From contig JAFAGC010000076.1 of assembly GCA_023423065.1 (NCBI GenBank), forward strand, positions 89,814-153,813: 64,000 bases of DNA. The letters run 5' to 3'. Position 1 is the stretch's first letter. Each line of letters opens with the position of its first letter. Source of the DNA: Pseudomonadota bacterium (GTDB lineage: Bacteria; Pseudomonadota; Gammaproteobacteria; Steroidobacterales; Steroidobacteraceae). The position numbers were made by a program, and so were the translations under genes. Positions 41,347 to 53,544 of this stretch are shown here, piece after piece. The notes under the pieces are model-generated. The model searched no databases. It was not told the origin of the DNA and saw only the letters and a list, made by a program, of their open reading frames with translations.

Positions 41347-41961
41347 TCAGAACCACGAATAGTTGAACGAAACGCTGATGCGCTCGGCCTCGGTCGGGTT
41401 CGGCGCGACCTCGTGCCGCAGCCAGCTTTCGAACAACACGAGCCGGCCCTGCTCCGCGGGAAGCGTCACCCAGCACCGGTTCTCGCGGCGCGCGCGCGTC
41501 TTGCGCGGCGGAGCGGCCATGAAGCGGTCGAGCCGCGGATCCTCGAATTTGAGGCCCGAACAGCCGCGCGGCGTGCGCACGTAGTAGGTCCCGCTCACCG
41601 TCGCCAGCGGATGCAGATGCAGTCCGTGCACGACCTGGCGCGTCATCACGTTCACCCAGCAGTCGGTCATCGAAAGCTTGCGCCCCGCGAGGTCGAAGTC
41701 GAGCGCGCGCGCGAACTTGCGCACGTGGACGTCGATGCGCTTTTCGAGCGCGGCGAAGGTCGGCGACATCCGGTGCATGCGCGCCAGGGAGTTGTAGGAC
41801 GTGTACCCGCCCGGATAGTTAGTGACCGACCAGGCGCGGCCGCCGCGATCCTCGATCGAAAGCTGGCGGCATTCGCGCAGCAGCCGTGAATTGAGGTCCG
41901 ATGCGCCGCGCGCGAGATTCGCGGTGTATACCTGTGTGGGAAACAATGTCGTGACGGGCAT
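41347..41961 (-). CDS. Putative 2-oxoglutarate/Fe(II)-dependent oxygenase (TIGR02466-like)
   Basis: A 204-residue protein with the pattern of TIGR02466 putative 2OG-Fe(II) oxygenases: TTLFPTQVYTA start, SMTDCWVNVMTRQVVHGLHLHPLATVSGTYYV (His metal ligands in HxHxH region), and C-terminal LVLFESWLRHEVAPNPTEAERISVSFNYSW split over the second metal His and the 2OG-binding Arg. Substrate unknown; a prolyl-hydroxylase-like role is possible. Standalone gene. Confidence 0.75.
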   Translation of the reverse strand: MPVTTLFPTQVYTANLARGASDLNSRLLRECRQLSIEDRGGRAWSVTNYPGGYTSYNSLARMHRMSPTFAALEKRIDVHVRKFARALDFDLAGRKLSMTDCWVNVMTRQVVHGLHLHPLATVSGTYYVRTPRGCSGLKFEDPRLDRFMAAPPRKTRARRENRCWVTLPAEQGRLVLFESWLRHEVAPNPTEAERISVSFNYSWF

Positions 41962-42043
41962 GCGTGCAGCATAGTCAGGCGGGTGGCGACCCGCAAAGCG
42001 GCGCGACTATACTCCCCGTCCCTTGCACCAAGGACTCGTTCTC

Positions 42044-42892
42044 ATGAAGAAGATATTTGCCGCCATGGGCGCGCTGGCGATGATCGCCGCCGCGCAGGCC
42101 CAGGCCGAACAGACCACTCACAAGCTCACGAAGCTCTGGGAAACCGACGCGGCGCTCAAGGTTCCGGAAGGCGTGCGTTTCGACGCGAAGCGCAAGGTGC
42201 TCTACGTCTCGAACATCGACGGCGAACCGTGGGCGGCCGACGGCAAGGGCTCGATCGCCAAGGTCGGGCTCGATGGCAAGGTCATCGCGGCCGAGTGGAT
42301 CACCGGCCTCGATGCGCCGAAGGGCATCGCGCAATCGGATGACGGCCGGTTGTTATACGTGCCCGACGTGGGCGGCGTGTGGGTCATCGACATCGACGCG
42401 GGAAAGACCCGGGAGAAGATCGCGATCCCCGAAGGCGTCCAGCTCAACGACATCGTGAACGACAAGGGCACGCTGTACGTGTCCGACTCGAAGGGCCGCA
42501 AGGTCTGGGTCGTGAAGGACGGCAAGCCGGCCGTGTTTCTCGATGAAAAGGTGCTCAAGGGCCCGAACGGCTTGTTCGTTCACGACGGTGCTCTCCACGT
42601 GCTCGACGACAATGCGCTCAATCGCGTGGAGAAGGACAAGTCTCTCACCGTGCTCGCGAAGGACATGCCGGGCGGCGTCGACGGGCTCGAGAACGTCGGC
42701 GGCGGCGACTTCCTCGTCTCGGCGTGGGCTGGCGCGATCTGGTACGTACCGGCGAACGGCGACAAACAACTGCTGTTCGACGGCAAGGCCGTCAAGACCA
42801 GCACGGCCGACATCGGTTGGGACCCGGCCACGAAGACGGTTTACGTGCCGACTTTCTTCAAGAACACGATCATCGCGTTCAAGGTCGAGTGA
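42044..42892 (+). CDS. Secreted SMP-30/gluconolactonase-like beta-propeller protein
   Basis: A 282-residue exported protein (signal peptide to about residue 22, AQAQA). The mature part is a six-bladed propeller of the SMP-30/NHL type: VPEGVRFDAKRKVLYVSNID, APKGIAQSDDGRLLYV, LNDIVNDKGTLYVSDSKG and VDGLENVGGGDFLVSAWAG, with Asn/Asp positions that bind Ca2+ in lactonases. An ATP/GTP-binding annotation is common but unsupported. Substrate unknown. It ends with a terminator. Confidence 0.82.
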   Translation: MKKIFAAMGALAMIAAAQAQAEQTTHKLTKLWETDAALKVPEGVRFDAKRKVLYVSNIDGEPWAADGKGSIAKVGLDGKVIAAEWITGLDAPKGIAQSDDGRLLYVPDVGGVWVIDIDAGKTREKIAIPEGVQLNDIVNDKGTLYVSDSKGRKVWVVKDGKPAVFLDEKVLKGPNGLFVHDGALHVLDDNALNRVEKDKSLTVLAKDMPGGVDGLENVGGGDFLVSAWAGAIWYVPANGDKQLLFDGKAVKTSTADIGWDPATKTVYVPTFFKNTIIAFKVE

Positions 42893-42921
42893 ACAGTTAG
42901 GCGGGATCCGGCCGGATCGGG

Positions 42922-42953
42922 ACGGGGCGTTGCGCGAGCGGCGCCCCGTTTTC
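42922..42953 (+). terminator. Intrinsic terminator after the SMP-30-like gene
   Basis: ACGGGGCG, 12-base loop, CGCCCCGT followed by TTTTCGTTT, 30 bases after the stop. Confidence 0.8.
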
Positions 42954-42958
42954 GTTTG

Positions 42959-43156
42959 TCAGGCCCACCACCACACGGCGGCGACGCCGATCGCCGCGAG
43001 CGAAATCCACAGCAACCAGGAGCCGGAGCGCGATGGCGCCGGATCCTCTGCTCCGGCCGGGGCCATCTGCTCGGAATCGTGCTCGCCGTCGCGCAGGTGC
43101 CGGGGCATCGCTCGACGCTCGTTCCGTGGCGCGGTCGGCTGTTCCGGAATCGGCAT
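42959..43156 (-). CDS. 65-residue tail-anchored small protein
   Basis: ATG 43156 to stop 42959. The first 45 residues are hydrophilic (MPIPEQPTAPRNERRAMPRH), and the end is one Trp-rich span (WLLWISLAAIGVAAVWWWA), giving a tail-anchored topology. It fills the gap between a terminator and the hybrid kinase on the opposite strand. No family recognised; coding status moderate. Confidence 0.5.
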   Translation of the reverse strand: MPIPEQPTAPRNERRAMPRHLRDGEHDSEQMAPAGAEDPAPSRSGSWLLWISLAAIGVAAVWWWA

Positions 43157-43265
43157 CGCTTCACTCTACTTATGCCGGCTCCGGGAGCAGTGTGATCCGC
43201 CGCACACTCCGCGCCCTCAGTAATCGGGGCAGGTGCCGAAACGGTCATGTGGAGAGAGGAGCCGA

Positions 43266-45776
<2,511 letters not shown>

Positions 45777-47218
45777 TCCCGTTGGTCGACTCGTCGGAAT
45801 CGAACACGCAGTAGAGACCCTGCGGCTCCTGCGGCGGATCGCCGACGAACTCGTCGCCCGCCTTCCACATGTAGTCCGCGTTCGAGGCGCGGCCCGCGCC
45901 GCCCCAGGCCCAGTAGTTCGATCCCGCGATCGCGTCGCCGGCCGCGGCGCGGCGCGCCACCAGCATGAAGATCCGGCCGTAGAACTTGTCGCGCCATGTG
46001 GTGGCCGCTTCGGGTGAGAACGAGCCGTCATCGCGGTTGATGCCGAACTCCTCGAGCACGATGGGCTTGCCCATCCTGTTCGCTTCGTCGATGTGCCAGT
46101 CGAGGTATTCCTGCATCTTCCGCCACGCGCCCTCGTGCGTGCCGGCGGCGTCCTTCGGGTTGAACCATCCCCAGTTGGGCGCCCACATGTGATAGGTCAG
46201 GTAGTCGACGTTCTTCGTCGCGTGCGATTTCGTGAAGAGCTCGCGATCGCCCGCCGTGCCCATCCACCCTTCGTTGCCCGTGCTCACGAGCTGCCTGGGT
46301 GCGAGTTTCCTGATGTATCCGGCCGTCTCGTCCACCCATTTCACGAACGCGTCGAAGTGCGGCTTCGCGTGCGCGTCGCTGCCCGGCCGCGGCTCGTTCG
46401 CGAGCTGCCAGGACATGATGGTCGGGTCGTCGCTGTAGAGCCGGCCGTTCACGGTGTTCTTGCGGGCGATCAGCCTGGCGATGGCGGAACGAAACGCCGC
46501 CTGCGCCTTCGGATCGCGATAAAACGCGGCGGAGTTGTCCATGAACGCATTCCAGTCGCCGGTGAGGTCCGGGTCGATCACGGAGACCGGCTTGCCGCCG
46601 AACCAGGCCACGTACTGCGACATGCCGCCTGACCACTGCCAGAAGTTGTTGAGATAGAGCACGGCCTTCATGTCGCGCCTGGCCATTTCGGCGAGCAGAA
46701 AGTCCAGGCCCTGCCACAGCGTCTCGTCGAATTCTCCCGGCTGCTGCAAGACCGCGGGCGTCACCGCGCGTTTGAGCGTGCTCGCCTCCGAGATGGCCAG
46801 CACGCGCAGGTTGTCCACGCCCTGCGCCGCGAGCAGGTCGAGCTCCTTCGTCAGACGCGCGCGATTGCCCGTCTTGCCGGGCGAGCCGAGATACATGCCG
46901 TACCACAGGTTCGCGCCGGCGAAGTAGTAAGGCTTGCCGTCGATCTGGAACTGCCGGCCCTTCACGACCACGAAGCCGGATTGTGTGTCGGCGGCGGCCG
47001 AGAACCCAGCGGGCAGGATCGCGACGAGGACGAATGCCAGGGAGGCGAGGATTGTTTTTCTCATGGCGCCGAGTCTAGCCGGGCGCCAGCACCAAACACC
47101 ACGCGGGAGTCCGGGTCGCGGGGGTGGGCCGTTGAGCCATGTGGGTCAACGCCGCGAGTGCACGTTCATCGCACCGCCCGCGGCTTTCATCCCCGTGGCG
47201 CCGAGGCACAATGTCTCC

Positions 47219-47419
47219 ATGAACCGCACGCTCGTCGTCATCGGAGTGCTGGTCGTGATCGTCGGCCTGGCGTGGAAGCCGCTTTCGAAGCTGCCGCTGT
47301 TCCGGCTGCCGGGCGATTTCGTCGTGGATCGCCCCGGATTCAAGTTCTTCTTCCCGCTGACCACGATGCTGATCATCAGCGTCGTGGTCTCGGTGATCCT
47401 CTGGTTGTTCCGCAAATGA
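47219..47419 (+). CDS. DUF2905 small membrane protein
   Basis: A 66-residue protein with two spans, starting MNRTLVVIGVLVVIVGLAW, with the family motif FRLPGDFVVDRPGFKFFFPL between them and ending LWLFRK. This is the usual DUF2905 length and pattern. Function unknown. It stands alone, divergent from the mannanase. Confidence 0.92.
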   Translation: MNRTLVVIGVLVVIVGLAWKPLSKLPLFRLPGDFVVDRPGFKFFFPLTTMLIISVVVSVILWLFRK

Positions 47420-47603
47420 GGATCCCCGGACGACCGGCCAGAACGTTCCGGGAAACTCAGTGGCTGTGATGAGCTTGTGAGGAGTTCGTTGGGAACTCGT
47501 CGGGCCGGCCATTCCGAGGTGGACACACCCTAACAAGTCGCGGACACCGCGTGTATCGCGCGTGCGGGAGGACGCGCGTGCGGCGATTTCCTACCCGGGC
47601 GGG

Positions 47604-48563
47604 TTACAAGCCGAGCTCTTCGAAACGTCCGGCTTCGATCGCCGCGTTGATCGCGCGCGCGCCGCGCTCGATCGTTTCGAACTCGCCACCGGAGTGCCGC
47701 CGCAACAGGTCGAGACTCGACTCGTAAGGCTGGCAATTCGCATCGAAGCGGCAAACGATGCGTGTCATCTCGGAACCCGGGCTGCAATCGAACCCGCGCT
47801 GGCAGGCGGCGACGAACCAGCTCGCGTCGCGGTTCGCGTCCTGTTCCGAAAGCCCGCGGATCACCGAGCTCACCGGCACGAAGACCGCCGGATCCTTCGA
47901 TGCCAGGGCCGCGCGCGCCATCTCGCGAGCCCGCTCGAGCGCATCGCCGTCGGGTGAGCCCGCCGCGCCGTTCACGAGCCGCAGCGCCCATTCCGCCTGC
48001 GCGCGCGGGTAACCGGCATTCGCCGCCTTCACCAACCATTCGTCCAGCGCGCCGAACCGGGCGGGGTCGGTTTCGCGCAGGCGCTGGCACTGGCCGTGGA
48101 TCCTGCGCAGGTCCGCGTCGCCGAACTGGCTCACGACGCTCTCGTCGGCCAGGACCTCGTCGAGCGGGCGCTCGCGGCGACTTCCGCCGAAGCGCAGTCC
48201 GTATTCGGACTGGCATCGGTCGAGCGCGCGAAACATGTAATAAGCCGACGCGCCGTCGCCGCTCCGCGCCGATTCGTGGATGCCTTCGACGAACGCCAGC
48301 AGGTCGTCGGTCGCGGCGAAGTTCGCGGCCATGGGATCGGGCGGCCGCAGGCGGATCGAGGTGCCCGGAGGCGTCGCGGCCGGCGCGGCCTGGAAGGGGG
48401 TTGCATCGTCCCGCGTGGGCGCCGGCACCGTGGTGGATTGCGCGTCAGTGTTCCGCAAGGCCGCGACATCGTCCGCGGCCGGCGGCTCCCGGCGAGTGGC
48501 GAACAACACGGCTGCGCCCGCGACGGCCACGAGTGCAACGACGAGGAGACGAGTGCGCGACAT
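47604..48563 (-). CDS. Hypothetical exported protein with helical repeats
   Basis: A 319-residue protein with an N-terminal signal anchor (LLVVALVAVAGAAVLFA), a Pro/Thr-rich linker (about 30-75) and an alpha-helical domain with SEL1/TPR-like segments such as LVKAANAGYPRAQAEWALRL and four to five Cys (CQSEYG, CQRGFDC, CRFDANC) that could form disulfides. No catalytic motif seen. Function unknown. Downstream of the LemA/DUF2207 pair on the same strand but 300 bases away. Confidence 0.8.
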   Translation of the reverse strand: MSRTRLLVVALVAVAGAAVLFATRREPPAADDVAALRNTDAQSTTVPAPTRDDATPFQAAPAATPPGTSIRLRPPDPMAANFAATDDLLAFVEGIHESARSGDGASAYYMFRALDRCQSEYGLRFGGSRRERPLDEVLADESVVSQFGDADLRRIHGQCQRLRETDPARFGALDEWLVKAANAGYPRAQAEWALRLVNGAAGSPDGDALERAREMARAALASKDPAVFVPVSSVIRGLSEQDANRDASWFVAACQRGFDCSPGSEMTRIVCRFDANCQPYESSLDLLRRHSGGEFETIERGARAINAAIEAGRFEELGL

Positions 48564-48626
48564 CGCGCGCAGTGTGGCGCAACGAGGGCCGCCTTGCCTA
48601 ATGGCGCGCGGCTTCTCGGCAGCGGG

Positions 48627-48710
48627 TTACTGGATGTAGCCGAGCAGCAGGCCGGCCGCGAGCACGAACAACGTGGCGAAGGTCGCCGGCAGGTGGAATG
48701 AGAGCTTCAC
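48627..48710 (-). CDS. Possible 27-residue membrane peptide
   Basis: A GTG at 48710 opens a 27-codon frame, KLSFHLPATFATLFVLAAG followed by LLLGYIQ, almost entirely one membrane span with a polar start. CGGGGA lies 5 bases upstream as a ribosome site. It lies between DUF2207 and the hypothetical exported protein. It is too short for confidence; a chance hydrophobic frame is possible. Confidence 0.3.
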   Translation of the reverse strand: MKLSFHLPATFATLFVLAAGLLLGYIQ

Positions 48711-48862
48711 ATCGTCCCCGAAGTTGTCGGCCCGGCGCCTCTTGCGTGCGCTTCGGGCCGCTTGTTGTTTTGAAGAGCCCCGAGTCTCACCCGGCTTCCG
48801 GCGGCGTGCAACGGGGGGTTCCCCGAGCCGCGAGAAAGCGTGAACTCTTCCCGGATGAAGGC

Positions 48863-50737
48863 TCACCAGCCGCCTCCGCCGCCGCCCCCGCCACCACCAC
48901 CCACCCGGCCGCCGCCTCCGCCGCCGGACTTCGAGCCCGGCGCCTGCGACGAGGAGGAAATCGCGCTCGACAGCGACGAGCCGAGCCCCGAGGAAAAGCT
49001 CGCGACCTTCGCCGGATTCCATCCCGAACCCGAGTACCACACGGGACGGTAGTTCGGCTCCTGCACGTCGAGCACCTGCGCGAATTTCTCCGCCCAGCGT
49101 TGCTCGACGTCGAGCGCGAGCGCGGCGGGTAGATAGGTCTCGTAGACCTGCGCGGTCATCTTCGGCGGCGGCGGCCCCTGGATGCGCTTCAGGTCCTCGC
49201 CCTCGGCGACTTCGAGGTACGCCTTGAATCCGCGGATGTGATCCATCGCCGCCTGGCCGATCGCGGTCGGCGCCTTGAGCAGCTTGCCGAACACGCCGTT
49301 GGAGACCAGCGCGGCGATCGCGGCGAGCAGCGTGAGCCAGCCCAGCGGCGTCATCAGGTACCACATCGGCCAGGCACCGGTGGTTCCCGGCCAGATCAGG
49401 CAGAGCGCGACCACGACCAGGCTCATCACGATGCCCAGCGCATGCCAGCCGCCGTTGATGCGGAAGAAGCTGTTCGAATACTGGCTCTTGAGCGACGAGT
49501 AATGCGCGGCGCGCGCGCGGCTCACCCTGGAGTGATTCTTCTGCTCGAGCTCCAGCCGGTTGTCGTGCCGGAACAGGGCCGAATGCAGCGCGAGCTCGTC
49601 GGCCGACAGGGGCTTCTGCTCGCCGGTGGTTTCCCTCACCAATGCGTATTTGCGACCGATGCCGAGGATGCCATCGTCCTGCTCGATGCGCAGGTAACCC
49701 TTCACCGCGAGACTCAGCACGCTGGCGGCGAGACATTCGTCGTCGTACTTCATGCGCATCAGGTAGCGCATCGACGCCGCGGATTGTTTGTCGGGCATCT
49801 CGTACTCGGGAATGATCACGCGCCCGGGCGGATCCCGGCCGACCTTGTCCCAGACGAGATAGTAGTAACTCAGCAGCAGCGCGAGACCGATGAGCGCAAT
49901 CCACGCCGCGCGATTGTCCTTCGGCAATTCGCGCTCGAGCATGGCTTCCGCGGGTGAGCTCCAGTGTCGCTGCACGGACTCGCCCGCATCGTGGGCGTAG
50001 TCGTAACCGGGACTCGCAGCCTGGGCGGGCGTGGGCGGCAGCGCGTTCTCGACCGCGGTGGCGATGAACCCCTTGGGCCACATCGCGACGATGGTGAGGC
50101 CTTCGTTCGGCCGCAAGCCGCGCGTCACGGCGAAGCGCGCGCCTTCCTCGGTCGCCTGCGCGGTGTAGTCGCGGCCTTCGTTGCGTTCCGATCCGGTATA
50201 CGCCTCGAGGCGCAGGTCGCTTCGCGGAATCTCCGCCGGCAATTTCACGGTGGCGGTCACGCGGTCCATCGGCAGGACCCAGCCCTGCCCCGTCACGTTC
50301 CAGTAGAGCTCGTCGTGGTCGGCGAAGAAGCCCATCTGCCGGTCGGTGCGATAGTCGAGCACGTACGTGTACTCGCCGCGAGGCAACCTGACCCGCGCGC
50401 TGCCGAGATAGACCCGCAAGCCGTTGCCGACCTGTTCCAGGCGCCACGGTTCGGACGCCCCGTCGCGCGTGGCCGAATCGAACGCGAAACCGACGACGAT
50501 CCGCCGCCCGTCCTTTCCGGGGTAGATAGTCGGGAACTCGCGGTAGATGCCGCGGCGGATCTTGTCGCCCTCCGCGCGCACGCGGATCGTCTCGCGCACG
50601 GCCAGCGTGCCGTCGGGTTGCACGGTGATCTCGCTGTCGAACGAGAGGATCCGTTCGTCGGCCATCGCCGGCGTCGCGCAGATCCAGGCCGCGACCGCAA
50701 GCGCGATCATTCGCGCAAGACGCGTGAAATGCCTCAC
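48863..50737 (-). CDS. DUF2207 membrane protein with polyglycine tail
   Basis: A 624-residue protein: signal peptide (to about 26), DUF2207 periplasmic domain (ILSFDSEITVQPDGTLAVRETI, RRGIYREFPTIY, YWNVTGQGWVLPMD), one span near 275 and two near 425-470, a cytoplasmic domain, and a C-terminal tail that is almost pure glycine ending in Trp. Such Gly-rich ends (GGGGxGGGGW) are typical of the family. The start is GTG 50737, overlapping the lemA stop. The pair DUF2207-LemA is widespread; role in the envelope is unclear. Confidence 0.9.
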   Translation of the reverse strand: MRHFTRLARMIALAVAAWICATPAMADERILSFDSEITVQPDGTLAVRETIRVRAEGDKIRRGIYREFPTIYPGKDGRRIVVGFAFDSATRDGASEPWRLEQVGNGLRVYLGSARVRLPRGEYTYVLDYRTDRQMGFFADHDELYWNVTGQGWVLPMDRVTATVKLPAEIPRSDLRLEAYTGSERNEGRDYTAQATEEGARFAVTRGLRPNEGLTIVAMWPKGFIATAVENALPPTPAQAASPGYDYAHDAGESVQRHWSSPAEAMLERELPKDNRAAWIALIGLALLLSYYYLVWDKVGRDPPGRVIIPEYEMPDKQSAASMRYLMRMKYDDECLAASVLSLAVKGYLRIEQDDGILGIGRKYALVRETTGEQKPLSADELALHSALFRHDNRLELEQKNHSRVSRARAAHYSSLKSQYSNSFFRINGGWHALGIVMSLVVVALCLIWPGTTGAWPMWYLMTPLGWLTLLAAIAALVSNGVFGKLLKAPTAIGQAAMDHIRGFKAYLEVAEGEDLKRIQGPPPPKMTAQVYETYLPAALALDVEQRWAEKFAQVLDVQEPNYRPVWYSGSGWNPAKVASFSSGLGSSLSSAISSSSQAPGSKSGGGGGGRVGGGGGGGGGGGW

Positions 50738-51282
50738 GACAACGCGACTCCGGGCGCCTGCGCCTGGATTTCGTCCTCGAGCTCGAAGAACTCGGCCTCC
50801 TTGAAGCCGAACATCCGCGCGATCACAACGTCCGGAAATCGCTGGATGCGGTTGTTATAGAGGTTGACGGCGCCGTTGTAGAAGCGACGCGCGTACTGGA
50901 TCTGGTTCTCGGTATCGGCGAGCTTGCGCTGCAGGTCCAGGAAATTCTCGTTCGCCTCGAGGTCGGGATACGCCTCCACGAGCGCGACGAGGCGGTGCAT
51001 GCCGTCGCCGACGGATTTTTCCACCTCGCCGCGCGGACGCGGCGACTTTTCCGCCGCTCCCTGCGCACGCAGCTCCGCGAGATTCGACAGCAGCGCGCGC
51101 TCGTACCCGGCGTAGCCCTTGACGAGCTCGACCAGGCGCGGGATGAGCTCGTGACGGCGCAGGAGCTGCACATCAACGTCGCTCCAGCCCTGCGCGACGC
51201 GATTGCGGTCGCGGACCAGCAGGTTGTACGACACCGCGGCCCACACGAGCACCACGGCGATGACAGCGAGGATGATCACCAT
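50734..51282 (-). CDS. LemA family protein
   Basis: A 182-residue protein with one N-terminal span (IILAVIAVVLVWAAVSYNLL) and a long helical bundle: VRDRNRVAQGWSDVDVQLLRR, IPRLVELVKGYAGYE and YNGAVNLYNNRIQRFPDVVIA, the LemA signature. It heads the operon with DUF2207. The family is structural or signalling and of unclear function. Confidence 0.95.
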   Translation of the reverse strand: MVIILAVIAVVLVWAAVSYNLLVRDRNRVAQGWSDVDVQLLRRHELIPRLVELVKGYAGYERALLSNLAELRAQGAAEKSPRPRGEVEKSVGDGMHRLVALVEAYPDLEANENFLDLQRKLADTENQIQYARRFYNGAVNLYNNRIQRFPDVVIARMFGFKEAEFFELEDEIQAQAPGVALS

Positions 51283-51364
51283 TTCGACATGCTAACACCC
51301 ACGGAACGGAACGCTTCCTTCACGCCGGCCTTTGTGAGATTACTAGCCGCGGGGGGAATCGATC

Positions 51365-52645
51365 TTGACTACATTCGTCCGGCCGACGCGAGCACGGTTC
51401 AAAGTCATCGGCTTCATGGTCACGCTCGCGATGGTCACGTACCTCGACCGCGCGTGCATCGGCGCCATGGCGCCATCCATCTCCGCCGAGTTCGGCCTCG
51501 ACGAAGCACAGATGAGCTGGGTGTTCTTCAGCTTCATCCTGGCGTACGCGATCTTCGAGGTGCCGACCGCGCGCTGGGCGGACAGCCGCGGCGCGAAGAA
51601 CGTGCTCACCCGCATCGTGAGCTGGTGGTCGGTGTTCACGATCGCCACGGCCGGCGCATGGAACTACGTTTCGCTGCTGGTGACGCGCTTCCTGTTCGGC
51701 ATGGGCGAGGCGGGCGCGTGGCCCTGCGTCGCGCGCGTCATGTCGCGCTGGATCCCGTTCCGCGAGCGCGGCACGGCCAAGGGAATCTTCTTCGCGGGTG
51801 CGTACAGCGCGGGTGCGGTCACCACCATCGCGGTGACGGCGCTGCTGCCGCTGTTCACGTGGCGCCAGATTCTCGTTGCGTTCGGCCTCGTCGGCTTCGT
51901 GTGGGTCGTGATCTGGCACCGCTGGTTCCGCGACGAGCCCACCGATCATCCCGAGACCAACGATGCCGAACGCGCGTTGATCGTCGCGGACCGGCCGCCC
52001 CAAGTGGAGCATCCGCGCGGCTGGGCCTACTGGCGCGGCTTGCTGCGCGAGCGCAACGTACTGCTGCTGTGCCTGCTCTACATGCCGAATTGCGCCACGT
52101 TCTACTTCTGCATCACGTGGCTGCCTACCTACCTGATGAAGGAACACGGATTCGAGAAGACGCAGCTGGGCATCGTCGCCTCGCTGCCGCTGTTCCTGTC
52201 GATCGCGACGCAGTTCCTCGGCGGATTCTGGTCGGATCGGTTCACGCGCCGCTTCGGCGTCACCGTGGGCCGGCGCACGCCGGGCATCGTGGGTTACGCG
52301 CTGGCAGCCGTGTTCATCTTCGCGGCGGCCTTTTCGAACCAGCCCGTGCTCGCCGCGGTGTTGATCGCGCTCGCGGCGGCCACCTGCATGCTGACCACCG
52401 CGCCTGCGTGGAGCACCTGCGTCGACATCGGGCGCGAGCATTCCGCGACGGTCGGCGCCACGATGAACACCTCCGGCCAGATCGCGGCCATCCTGAGCCA
52501 GCCGGTGGTGGGTTATTCCGTCACGTTGTTAGGCGACTGGAACGTGCCGTTTTACCTGCTGGGCGGACTGTTCATCGTGGGCGCGTTGTGCTGGGCGTTC
52601 GTGGAGCCCAGGCGCGCGCTGTTCGAGGCGGCGTCCGGGCGCTGA
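51365..52645 (+). CDS. MFS transporter of the anion:cation symporter (hexuronate/galactonate-like) type
   Basis: A 426-residue transporter with twelve spans. YLDRACIGAMAPSISAEFGL in span 1/loop, VPTARWADSRGAKNVLTRI in loop 2-3, RFLFGMGEAGAWPCVARVMSRW (the ACS family GxGEAxxxP motif), and FWSDRFTRRFG in the second half all point to the ACS branch that carries sugar acids such as hexuronates or galactonate. The start is TTG at 51365 after a GGGGGAA site. No catabolic genes flank it. It carries a TTGTTAGGC copy (52526-52534). Confidence 0.88.
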   Translation: MTTFVRPTRARFKVIGFMVTLAMVTYLDRACIGAMAPSISAEFGLDEAQMSWVFFSFILAYAIFEVPTARWADSRGAKNVLTRIVSWWSVFTIATAGAWNYVSLLVTRFLFGMGEAGAWPCVARVMSRWIPFRERGTAKGIFFAGAYSAGAVTTIAVTALLPLFTWRQILVAFGLVGFVWVVIWHRWFRDEPTDHPETNDAERALIVADRPPQVEHPRGWAYWRGLLRERNVLLLCLLYMPNCATFYFCITWLPTYLMKEHGFEKTQLGIVASLPLFLSIATQFLGGFWSDRFTRRFGVTVGRRTPGIVGYALAAVFIFAAAFSNQPVLAAVLIALAAATCMLTTAPAWSTCVDIGREHSATVGATMNTSGQIAAILSQPVVGYSVTLLGDWNVPFYLLGGLFIVGALCWAFVEPRRALFEAASGR

Positions 52646-52779
52646 GGGCGTGCCCCGATTTACCAGATCATCGTGCCCGTAATCCCTGGATCACATTCCG
52701 CGGCATGACCTTGTAGGCACCGCACAAAACAGGGGCTCTTCGATTGGCGTGGACGGTTCCGCGGCCTAACTTCGACCCC

Positions 52780-53499
52780 ATGAAAACCGTCGCATTCCGG
52801 CGCGTTTTTGCGCTGTGTAGTTATGTAGCCGTTCTGGTGGCCGGACCCGCCCTGGCCCAGATTGGTCCCATCCAGCCCGTCCTCATGCTCGAAGGCGGCA
52901 AGGCCGAGCAATCTCACAACCGGCCCGATCTTCCCGAGGACTATTCCGTGCCCGTCGACGTGTACGTCGAGCCGGACGGCAGCGTGAGCAACGTGGTCGT
53001 CAGCGATTCGACCGGCAACCTGGACGCCGACAGGGTCGCCGCCGCGTACATGCGCGACCGCAAATTCCTTCCCGGGCTCGACATGAAGGGCAATCCGGTC
53101 GCGAGCACCGTGCGCGCCACGGTGAACATGTTCCGCCGGGGCTCGCGCAAGGTGGTCAAGATCACGCTCAAGCCGCCGCCGATCGCGAACGAGACGGAAC
53201 GCGTGCGCAAGCTCATGTGCGCGGATTTCCTCTGGGAAATGCAGCGCATGCGTGAAGGCGCCGGCATCCGCGACGCCAGCCTCGAGGTGATGCCTTACGT
53301 TTCCGCGCGCATGTACATGACCTCGAAGCAGGTGTCCGACGAAGTCGAGGAAAGATTCTGGGACACCTGGCCCAACGCGCTGCAGAAGGTCGTCGATCGC
53401 TGCCAGAAGGACGAGCTCAAGCTCTACTACAGCGAGGTGCTCGTCCCGACGCTCGACGGATCCCAGCCCGGCAGGGAAACGGCGACCGCGGGTAGATAG
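52780..53499 (+). CDS. Exported protein with TonB C-terminal-like domain
   Basis: A 239-residue exported protein (signal peptide ending ALA near residue 26). The segment VPVDVYVEPDGSVSNVVVSDSTGNLDADRVAAAYMRDRKFLPG has the beta-alpha-beta layout of TonB family C-terminal domains, including the G-V-V strand and AA..(W/K)F end, but no N-terminal TonB anchor or Pro-rich spacer. A second helical half (about 135-239) has no known match. It is not an energy transducer; a free periplasmic TonB-C domain is more likely. Confidence 0.75.
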   Translation: MKTVAFRRVFALCSYVAVLVAGPALAQIGPIQPVLMLEGGKAEQSHNRPDLPEDYSVPVDVYVEPDGSVSNVVVSDSTGNLDADRVAAAYMRDRKFLPGLDMKGNPVASTVRATVNMFRRGSRKVVKITLKPPPIANETERVRKLMCADFLWEMQRMREGAGIRDASLEVMPYVSARMYMTSKQVSDEVEERFWDTWPNALQKVVDRCQKDELKLYYSEVLVPTLDGSQPGRETATAGR

Positions 53500-53510
53500 T
53501 CAACCCGGCG

Positions 53511-53537
53511 GGGAAGGTCGCGCTCCGCGACCTTCCC
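53511..53537. terminator. 12-bp perfect hairpin between convergent genes
   Basis: GGGAAGGTCGCG, loop CTC, CGCGACCTTCCC. It lies 12 bases after the TonB-C gene and 8 before the convergent stop at 53545. It lacks a T run but is the most stable local stem; bidirectional attenuation is likely. Confidence 0.55.
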
Positions 53538-53544
53538 TCTCCAT

